Below, one piece after another: positions 49,801 to 61,800 of a stretch of DNA of 64,000 nt. Position numbers and translations under genes: made by a program. Source of the DNA: Pomphorhynchus laevis (lineage: Eukaryota; Acanthocephala; Palaeacanthocephala; Echinorhynchida; Pomphorhynchidae); contig WNNJ02001499.1 in NCBI GenBank assembly GCA_012934845.2, positions 1-64,000 of the forward strand, written 5' to 3'. Under the pieces are notes generated by a model. That model was not told the DNA's origin. It saw only the letters and a list, made by a program, of their open reading frames with translations, and ran no database searches. Position 1 is the first letter of the stretch. Every line of letters begins with the position of its first letter.

Positions 49801-52800
49801 CGACTTTTAAATTCAACTTCCGTCGATATGAACCTTATCGATGCTGCTGACTATTTGCTTAACAATGCGCCGCTTGCATTGATCTAATTGCTGAAATTAT
49901 CGTTGTAACGATCTTTCTATATTGCAGAAATAACACACAAAACGATAGTCAATATCGTGACATTAAATCGACGTTGGACTCAGTCGAACTTAGTTTAGGA
50001 GATCTAGCCACGTGTTATCTGTGACTCCCATGATCAGATCATGTATAAATGACAATTAAAAGAATTCCTAGTTATCGGTCGCAGTTCAAAATTCTAAGCA
50101 TTGGTCATTTAGTTATATTCTACCATTGAGGCATAATCGGACACCGGTAGGTTGTGAGGGCCACCAATTACATATTACTATCGATTAGAATCGATGTTAG
50201 CAAACCATATGACACAGTTGAGGAAAAACTGTTGACGAAAGTACCGAATATTGAGGTATTGACTATCTATATTTCAATATTTTTTATGAAGCGTACGTTG
50301 TCGAAAATAATATTTTTGAACAACCTTTTTTAAACTGTAGTAATTTTAAACAAACCTTCTTGTTTCTCTCTTACCTGTTTCAAGGAATTGAAGTCTACAT
50401 TAAATGCAGCTGTGCAGGTAATTATCATCTCGTTCTATTTAACTGTTAATATTTTCAAACATCGACAAAATAGGCGAACATTCAAGATTCAACAGTAAAT
50501 GAACTGCAGTTGCAACTAAAAAATCTTAGTGTACAACATAATACGTTGCTATCTTCTGTTCAATCATATGATTTGTCAATCGAAGGTAAATTAGATTATG
50601 CTAATTTAACAATAGTTTTGTTGAATTTTATCATTGCTGCTATTTTATCATTAATGTGAATTAATTAAGAGCTAACTGAGCTTTTATTGATTCAGTATGA
50701 CATGGTTTATTATTTGAAACAAAATTGTAGATCTTAAAATTCCGCAAAATAAACTAGAATTTATAAGTTCATTCTTATTACTTCATGATTATATAATTAT
50801 GAGATTATAAAATATGGACAGTTATAAAATATGGACGTAAGACCATATTTTCTTATATATAATTATATAATTATGAGGTTATGAAATATGGACAAAATAT
50901 CATTTTTTGTATGTAATTATATAATTATGAAGTTATATAAAGCAATTGATACAATCATGGATAGCTAATTGGTCTTCATTGTTTTCTATAACGACAATCT
51001 ATATTAAATATTAAACACGATTAAACTATTAACAGTAAGCGTTGGGCATTTAAACGTCAGTAAATTTTGTGCATTTAAACGTTGGGCATTAACATTCCAT
51101 AATATCATTAAGACTCTTGACTACCACTGGATTTAAAAGTGTCATCGATGGTTTGCATAACTATTTTTGAGTAGGATGGGTAATTAAGAAAATAAACGTA
51201 TATCTTACCAGTAACGAATAGAAAATATAATGTCAGCACGTGTTATCCTATTTGATTTAGTTTTTTTGCGAAACGTAACTTAGGATTTTTAGTAAACTTG
51301 TTGAATATTAAATTTAATATGATTAATATTTTTAAATGAAGATTATTAATATGGAAACATACAAGTTTACATATTCCTGCACAATATCCAAGGCTGTTAT
51401 GATCGATATCGATTATAATATCTTTATAACTTGTATTTTTATATATTGTCTTTATTTTATCAATATGCTTGCAGGTATTCCTTTTGGCTCACTAATGAAC
51501 ATCGTATTCACATCAGGATCGTTTCTTTGTTATTTATTTCGAGATTGCAGTTTTATCGTGAAGCAAATGAAAAATATATATTTTTTAGATAATAGTTATT
51601 CTTTTCAATCAATAATATAGATCCGGATCATTCAGCAAATTATATTGCTTTTGTCGTACTAATTAAATGTCTCCTATTTGCATCATTAAAAGATACAAAA
51701 TTCAATTTCTGTTTATTCTGAAAAAATAGATACTTGCCTTGCATCTTTAAGTTTTATCCGCATTTTAACAAATTTTTCCTATCAAATCGATATCAAAGAT
51801 CAACTTACAATGTCGAACAGCTTGCTGGAAAGCATATATATATTTGCTTCACGATTGCAGTAATTAAATAACGACGACAGAATTTTATATATTGATTGAA
51901 AGGAGAGTATATTATTTCGACAGAATTTTACATATTGATTGAAAGGAGAGTAATGTATAACGCTTCGATTTAGCGTTTGCAACCTAAACTTGATCGCCAT
52001 ACATTGCGAACCACCAATTTAGATTTTCATTCATCCATTTAGTATTCAATATTCTTAATTAATACATTAGTTTGACATTTATCAATTAACTAAATGTAAA
52101 TCTTAAATAATTAAAGTGGTTTATTATATGTAGATTTTATTGCTAATTTTATTTATAGCCAATTTTATTTATTTATCAAATAAATAAAATTATTTATAAT
52201 TTTATAATTAATAATTATAAAATTATATTAATTAATTATATAAAATAATTAATATTTATTTACCAAATAAATAAAATTAATTATTTATTGATTAATATTT
52301 TTACCCATTTATAAATAAATAAGTAATGCAGAACACATCAAAACGCTCATGTAGATAATGAAAATCAGCGATTGTCATTACGAAAATGGAGTCAATATCT
52401 GGGCGAAAATCCTAACAAGTACATTTAAGAGTAATTAAGTTCTTTAAATCGATTTAGTAAATTAAGCAGTAATTTTTATATCAAGCAAGATTACATACTG
52501 GGTAAAATCAACATGTTTCTGGCGAAGCATCCCATGTTTTCAACTGGGCACGCAGCCCTTTTTAAATGTTTGTGCTTAAGCTCTTAAATCGTTTGTTCAA
52601 CATTTTTTGTTAATTTTTTTGTACAGCTTAAACACACAATTGAAAAGGGCTTGTGTCCAACCGAAATATCAATAACAGTAATTTTTATGCTTATATCAAG
52701 CAAATATATATATGTTTGAATCATATTGTAGATTTTGATTTTGATTTTAGTATTAACAAATCTATGCGATCAAATGGATATTAAGCATCAAATTACAATG

Positions 52801-55800
52801 CCAAACAAATCCCTGTCGAAAATATGTGATGCAATAGCCGAGCAATTTGAGCACAAGGTATGTTTTTACCAACAACGAATTATGATGATAATTATTGTAA
52901 TCCATGTCGTATGATGATGATCGGGATTGTGATGCATTCACTCCGAAATTGTGTTCAGCTAATGTTCCAAACTGAATCCAGTAGAAATTAAATAGTTCAA
53001 TGAATATCAATTTAAAAATTAAAATATGGTCAATTATTGCGATCCCTTGTTCGTCCTCTGAATCCGAAAGTATGTGCAGTATAATGAAAATTGGTTAGTA
53101 AAATAGTGTAATACACTAGTCCTTAAAGAACGATTGGAAATTGTTTCAATCCGAATTTTTAAACTCTAAACGTCCAAATACAGTAATATTTATAAACAGT
53201 CTTTTATATGGTTTTAATTAATATTTTAAATTAGTAAAGAATTGATTTTCAAATCTAGTTGGTATCAATTTGATTTCATATTAAAGGTTCATATCTAATA
53301 TTTAAATACATATATATTTTGTGAATTGTAGTAATAAATATTTTTTTTGAAATTTAAGAGCAAGAAAAATAATAAAAGCAGAAATTATTTTTATATTTTG
53401 ATAGTTAAAAATACAATTTAGTTCATCAACTTTTTCCATCACAAATTGTGAATCAAATCAAGTTTTCTTTATTGTTAATGAAGAAAGCGTATTGTGACTT
53501 ATCTGATGAAGCTACTAGCAGTAGCGAAATTGAATAAATCTTGTAGCTATATACCTTATTTTTAGCATTAAAGCTAAGTGAGGCTGCTTACTTGTAGACT
53601 GTGTGACTGTTCGTGACAGTAACATTTACAATGTCGGGTAAATGAAATTATTTATTTACACAGCAAATGCCTATTCGAAAAATTCTAATGTGATATTATA
53701 TATCACTCATTGTATATAATTGTATTTTCATATTTTTATAGAAAATAGCCTTGCAAAAGGCAGAAGACAACAATTCAGACTTGCGATGTGAAATAGAGGA
53801 ATTGCAGATGATACAAAAGTACCATTTTTACATATAAGCATTTTAAAATCAGAGAAATTTATTTCTATACAGGCAATCAGAATATGATTTTAATTTACAA
53901 ATGTGTAAACTAGAAGATCGACTACAAGCAGAAATTATTGATCTGAAAGTACGTCAGCTTGTGCTTTTGCATTTGTATGTTGTTAAAAAGTTTGAGTTGA
54001 AAGATTTTCAGTAAATAATTAATTTTGAGATCTACATATAAAAAATGTTTTTATATAATATTTAATTAATATGTAAACAATCCTAATAAGTGAACTATCA
54101 ATTTGTAATATAATTAATAATACATTTATAGCATCAAATATTTAAATGTAAAATGTTAAAATAATAAGAACATTATATGCGCCCCTGTTAACATGTACAA
54201 ATTTTTAATTATCAATATAGAAAATAAAACAAGTTTTATTGCAAAAAGCAAGTCTTTAATATTTATTTTACTTAAATGTTAATATTCGCAAAGTCCTTAG
54301 CAATGCAATTTGTGTGCTTTGAATCTCATATATCTTTTAGTAATTATTCTTACAGTGTTTCTCTGTTTGATCATGTTTTATTAACAATTTTTCTAATAGA
54401 CTGTGTATGATCCTCTTTATTTATGTTTCGCACTGTTTCGATATTATGTTCAGTCGTAACAGTTTTCGGACGACCCGGCCATTCCATATTTAGATTATGA
54501 ACTGTTCCATATTATTTCAATTTTTCATTTATCCTTTCCTATAGTTTACAATAAAATTGTTCCTACTTCTATCTTAATAGTTTATAGGTTAGGGTTTTAA
54601 AAAGGGTACATTTTTAAATCACCCTGTATACTGGCATCGGCAAAATTAAGTCTTGTATTCCGAAAATATTTAAAATACTTATAGAATTTATTTGTTAATA
54701 TAGGTACTTTACAGAATCAGGTTATTATCCTGTTACTGTAATGTAGACTTAATGAAATAAATTTATTTAAAATTCTATTTCCGAAAATACTAGAACTATC
54801 TAGAAAGAATTTAGAATCTATTTTTGAATTTATTTCACTGATCCAGCAATCTTATATTTAATCAAAATACATAATTTTTAAAGATTTTGTAAAATCACAT
54901 TGGGCATATAATGCACACTTAAAATTAAATAAAATTAAAAAAGCGCACAGGTAAATGTAATGATTATGCAAAAATATTAATTATTAATTAAATAGCACTG
55001 AAGTAATCTTATATTTATTCAAAATACATAATTTGTAAAGATTTTGTAAAATCACATTCGGCATATAATGCACACTTAAAATTAAATAAAATTAAAAAAG
55101 CGCACAGGTAAATGTAATGATTATGCAAAATTATTAATTATTAATTAAATAGCACTGAAGTAATCTTATATTTAATCAAAATACATAATTTGTAAAGATT
55201 TTGTAAAATCACATTGGGCATATAATGCACACTTAAAATTAAATAAAATTAAAAAAGCGCACAGGTAAATGTAATGATTATGCAAAAATATTAATTAATA
55301 ATTAAATAATTTTTTATCTAATTATTTGACCTAGTTTTTTAAGTAATTAAGAACCTGTTTAAAGTATTGATGAAGTTGAAATAATATTATCTACTTTTAT
55401 GTACGCAAACGGCAAGATTAATCATAAAACGAGCTATATCAAAATTCATCACAACTAAACTTTTTACAATAACTTACATGTAATTGATAATAAAAAGTTC
55501 TAGTATGTTCACCTAAATTATTGAACTTACTTATTTACCTCTAGACCATAAGATTTCATTTATTTTTTCAATAAAGAAACATTTAATATGCTTATTCTAT
55601 TATAACTCTATAGATTGCCTAATTTCTTAGAACTGTAATAAATTAATCAAATTTAGAGTGAGAAAAAGATTAAAAAACTCTTTGTTCAATTTTGGAAACT
55701 TTTTAAAAATAAATCAAATAAACTTAAATATAAGTTATTCGGCATTTATTCTACAGTTAATGTCTCTGAATAATTTGATTTCCACTACATACTTTAATGC

Positions 55801-58800
55801 ATTTAGTAGTCACTCTTATGCTTCATGAATAAATATTTACTTAATTTAATAACTTGTTATTCATTTGATAAAAATTTCGTTAACTTCTTAAATTTCATGA
55901 CGTAATTTTATTTACCAAACTAAAAGTAAGTTGTAAAATAGTTTTTTTTATTTAGGACAACGTAATTGCAAATCTGAAATCAGATTTAGAACACAAGACA
56001 AAGTTAGTAGAAGATCAAGAGAACAAGCTTATGGAACTAGAGGACAAACTAAAAGTCAATTTAAATGCTAACTTGAAGTTTGCATATGATGTAGAATTAT
56101 CGTCATTAGTAAGTAAAAAACTGTACGATAACCAAGCATTATAGCACTATTGTTTTATATCGATAATAGGAAGTATAACAATTGTAATTTTAGTATGATC
56201 ATTAATACCACTGAATTTACTATATAATATTCATTATATTGCAATAATATTAATATATGTGTTAAAATGTTTTTATATATTTAATATATACTATATATTA
56301 TTATATTAAATTAATATTATATTAAAATAATATTATTATACAATATTATATAATATATAATATTATATGTAATCGATATATATAATTAAATCAAAGGCGT
56401 GTCCTTTAAAAAGCATTTTCTTTTTATAATATTTATCCTAAATAAAAAAATAACTATATAAATGAAATACTATAAAAATGCAATACAGTGACTATAAAAA
56501 TGAAAAAGACTGTATATTGAATATTAAAACAATATTATATAATATATAGTATTAAATGTATATAATATATAATCGTTAAATATATTTAGCGATGCAATTT
56601 TTACCGATACTCCAGATTCCGTTTCTATGAATTTACAGTTGACATCTTGTGGATTCGAAATTTTTGAGTTATCATAGAAGTTAGATTTTAAAAACTTAAT
56701 TTTTATGAATTGATTTATAAATAACAGTTGCTGCTCATCAATAACAAAAAATTATAATTTTCTACCTCCTTTAAATTTCTTCGTTTACAATTTGTTTAGC
56801 ACACACCGGTAGTCATATCCCGGCACACTTGTTGAGAACCAGTGATTATATTGATTAAAATATATAAAATTAATACTTTATGACATCGATGTAATATTAA
56901 CGTCAAAGTGATGAGAAAGTAAAACGTCACTTGTAAAATTCACAGCCGCTACAAGTTGTAATGTTTCACACTATATGCAAATATTATGATTCGAACAAAA
57001 TTTAAAAATTGATTGGCTTACATTCCAGATCAGCTTAGTCTGCATGTTTTGAATAATATTCAAATTTAAAAATGTAAATTAGGACTTTTAATGGTTACGT
57101 AGAAATGCTGTATATTCAAAAATTTCAAATATCTCATCGGATATGATAGGCTAAGATATGAAATGACAAAAATTAAACAAAACAAATTGATTTATTTACA
57201 TCGAATTAACAAATAATTAAATAAAGAATAATAATTATTTTATATTCAAATAATTAAATATTAAATAAAGTTATTTAATTATTTAAATATTTAATTATCT
57301 AATAATTAAATGATTATTAATTTTTCTTAATTATTTCACACCTCATGCGAATCTTCTGATTCACACATAATTTGAAAATGATAACAATCTTATTAATTTG
57401 CTTTATAACAAATCAGATCAGTTAACTATGTCTACGTATTTTGTATTATACAAATTTAAAAAATGTATTTGCCATTTGCAAATACAGTTAGGCAAATGTA
57501 TTCGCGATTTGCTATTTCGTTAATCCGAAATTAAAAGTTTAAATACTCAACTTATATTTTAGTATGTAATAGTTATATATTTTAAGTAGTTCGAAATTCT
57601 AAAGGCAAACATACCACATTATTTCATATATCTGTCTTCGTTTAACTCATTCATGTGTTAGACAGAGTAATTATATCAAATTTATCACATTTATGTAACA
57701 TTAAGCACCTTAAAGTTTAGGATGATCAACCCTCAATTATTCCAAAATTGAGGTGATCATATCCACCAACTAATATATTAAGATATATTAGTTGTATGTA
57801 AGTTATACATATATGACAAATATATGTCAAATAATCAGATCAGCTAACTGAGTCTACGAATTTTATACGAAAATACTTAGTTATTTTTAAAAATAAAGAA
57901 ATAATTATAGATAATAAACGTTTATATAAGATTTCATACAATTTAATATAACCATAAAATTTAATAATAATACATTAAATTTTTTTATACAACCATATTT
58001 ATTAGAATATTTTTACAATTGTGTAGGTTCCTTCAAAAAGGCCTCAACCAAGTTAGTGTTAAAAAACATTTGCATTAATGTTGGTTTGGCGAATTATTGA
58101 GTGAATTTGCTTGGCTATCGAGTTGTCTAACTGATGCTCGTCGAATCGCCATAGATACACACTTTGCGAGGATAAATGAAATGTTGCTTCTAAGGTTTGT
58201 GATGCATTCATTATATGGTGTATTGTGTTTGATCGCTTGTTGACGAGCAATCTGTTGTAATACTCTGTCTGCATTAGGACCTATGTTTCCCAGCGCCGAA
58301 AACGTGAGAGGGTGAAACCCGGAACACTCGATTTTTGCTACTCGTTCAGCATATTTGGATCGTTTTCTATTCTCGTGATAGTTATGCGAATCATTCATCC
58401 GTTGGGAATACAATGAGGCAAGCGGATTAAAAACACACACGTCCATAAAGGACCGCTCCATCGTTGTTCCAAATAGATTATTGCATGCTATATCTAATCG
58501 AGCCGACCTGTCTGTGGTTGTATTGATGTTATCAAATATCATTGAGTATGGTACTGGTATGAGTAACGGTTCAATAGCAACACTGACACATACATCACGA
58601 AGTGCTACTGCGATCTTGTCTCTTATTGTGTTATGTCGTATAAAGGGTATTCCACCAACTTGGCATGAAAGTGCGTGTGTGATATTGAAGTTCTGTCCAC
58701 AAATACATTTTGATGGAGTGTTTACTGGTTTCCATCCATATCTTGCTGATATCGCGTCCTGGAATTGTTGCTTCGATAAGTATCGACCAGTTTGTGTAGC

Positions 58801-61800
58801 GGGATAAGTACTGAGCCATAACGAGGTTCCAGAATTATTAGTGATATGTTTGATATTCTCCTTTTCTATACTTGTTAATTCATCCAATACTTACATTTGT
58901 ATTTCTTTAAACCGCAATTGTTTTCCTCCTTTATTTGCAGGGCGATTTGAGACTGACTATTTTTCCATTGTGAGCAATCTAGGTCGTTCATTGGTGCACA
59001 CATTCGTAGTGAAGATGTGTATTCTTCTAACGTGTTTGAGCTAGATTTATTCACTCCCAATATATTAAATATATATATTTAATGTATATAATTTTATTTT
59101 CTATTATAATAAATTATTCAAAAATAAGACAGCTTAAAGGTTACCCTCTAATGGGTCCAAAGTGTCAATTCAAATTCTGATTTTTTAGTTCAAAGGGAGT
59201 TGATCGTACAAATCGACTTAGATTGGTGCGTCCTTATCGTGAATTAGAGTTCCTGGTTCCTGATACCTGTTTCGCATAGCCATCGATGTGGATTTTATAA
59301 TAAGGAGTAAGATCTTGGCTCTTTCTTGACGGATCAAATCGGGATATGAAAGGTTGTTGTTGATCGCTTTAAGTGAAGATATGCGCTTAAGTATCGAGTC
59401 CGCTATCTTTCCAATACCACCAACAGTTGAGAAAATCAACGGGTGAAATGAAGCATTTTCTATTTTCGCAATCCGCTCTGTATATTTTGCCTGCTTCCGA
59501 TTTTCTTGGTACTTGAAGGGATCCTTCATTGTATCCAAGGAATAAGACGGCGCTAGGTTGTTGAAAACGCATACGTCCATAAAGGACCGCTCCGTCAGAT
59601 TCCCGAAGAGGCCAGTACATCTTATATCTGATCTTGCCTCTCTGTCCCGTGATGTGGCTTAAGATTCAAAAATGACTGTGTCTGGAACCGGGAGCAATAC
59701 TGGTTCTGTACATACGAGTCGACAGGTTTCCTTGAGTGATCTAGCAATCTCATTAGCGACACTATTGTGACGAATGAAGTTGAAACAGCCTATCTTGCAT
59801 GAAAGTGATTATGAAGTATCGCATTCTTTAACGGTATTAGAAGACAATCTGCTACTTCACATGTTCTAAGATTGTATGAAAATTTGTGTAGCAAAGCTTT
59901 GATTAGCAAAGTGTATCAGGCGAAGGCGTCTCTATCGGCAATCTGTTTCAGCTTTTCTATTTGACCTGACCAATTCGTTACTTTGTTGATTTTCTCAGTT
60001 TCAACATATTGTTCGAGCCCAATCATGCTCCCAAGGTATTTGATTCCATCGCATCGAATATCTACACCATCATCCGCGTCTTGCTGCATCAGTGTTACAA
60101 GAGCAGCATGGTCTACTTGTAGACGGTTTGCCACGAGGCATTGTCACTCCCTCAGCTAGCAATACAGCTTCTGGATATATTTGCGATTAGTTTGATGATG
60201 TGTCAAATGACTTGTAAGTAGTTGTTAGTTAGCAGAAGTTGTTCCAGATATTTGTATGTATTTTAGATTGTAAATAGTTATTAGTTAGCAGCTAAGAATT
60301 TCAAATGTGTGTTTAAGCTGTTAAAATTTTTTTCTCATATTATTTATGAGAAAAAATATGAGAAAATTTTTTTCTCATATTATTTAATGTATATAATACA
60401 TTAAATAATAATATTAAAAATATTCAATATAATAATTTTTATTTTGAGAGAGATGAATTTATTATAAAATAAACAAAAAGTCATGCACGATGCTATACAA
60501 TTTACAGTCAAACAGGTTACCCGCAAATGGGTCCATAAAAATTTTTAAGAATCGTCAATGACAGATTTTCGAGAAGATCTAATAACCATCGATTCAGTCT
60601 TTGCTAACTTAAAGCTTAACCTAGTTCTTATTGTGTTCATACATTCGATGTAAAGCCGTTTGTCATTCATTGATTTTTTTAATGCTATGCGTCGAAAAAT
60701 AATTTCAGCGTATGTGTTTATACCTCCAAGTGACGACACGACAAATGGAAAAAACTGTGATCTTTTGATACATGTAACACGTTCGCCATATTTTGAGATT
60801 TTCCTATTTTTGTGATAAATATACGGAACAGACGATTCAGACGAGTAGGACTGTGCCAGGTGGTTGAACACGCAAACATCTATTAAAGATCGCACAGTCC
60901 TATCGCCAAATAGATCATCGCAAGCTACGTCAAGACGGGCACTTTGTTGTCTTGTAGTCGTGTTGTTCTCAAATACATAATTGTCGGGCACTGCGCTTAG
61001 TTGCGGTTCAGTCACTACTGTGCAAGTAACGTCATTTAGCTCTTTTGCTAACAAGTCTAGGACAATGTTATGTCTTATAATCGTTAGTCCACCGGTTTGA
61101 CAAGCGAGAGCGTGTTTAACTGAGAAGCGCTGCTTGCATACACATGTACGCGGTTGATCTTGGGTCTCCCAATTGTAGCGCACTGCCAACGCATCGTAAA
61201 ATTCAATTTTCGACAATACTCGGTCATGGGATTTCATTAGTTTAGCAGACAACCAAGAAGATGCTCTTTTTTCCGATGCATATTTAAACTTCAGTCGTAA
61301 TTCTGGATTATCTTTGCATAAATGATCAAGTGACGTTTTAAATAAACTGTTTTTTGCTATTCGTATAGCAAATATAATAATATATTATAACAATAATATA
61401 ACGATAATATAACGATATATTATATTATAACGATAATATATGATCGATAATATATTATCGTTATATTATAACGATAATATAAAAATATAACGATAATATT
61501 CAATATAAAGATATTAATATTCAATATAACGAAAAAAATTATTATTAAAATTTAATAAAAAATCAATTTGTATGAATTGACTAATAAATAATATACGATG
61601 TATTCTAATCAGGAATATAGGTTATAAGGAGAAGCTGCTATGTTTTCAGATTTCGACCCTTATACATTAAGATAATTTAATTTATTAAAAAAATAAATGT
61701 GACGTTTTGATGTGTTTTTTAGTTAGTGGACTCCAAAGCGTGCAGTTGACACGCATTTGCCACTTTAAATTAATTATTATCAAATGAAAAATTTTAATTT

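Noticed and set aside
51336-51620. 94-codon + frame with hydrophobic segments in intron 7
   Set aside because: AT-rich chance frame. No domain and no splice sites that keep phase with exons 7 and 8.
58481-59044. + strand frames at 58481-58807 and 58841-59044
   Set aside because: Antisense to the LINE nuclease copy a.
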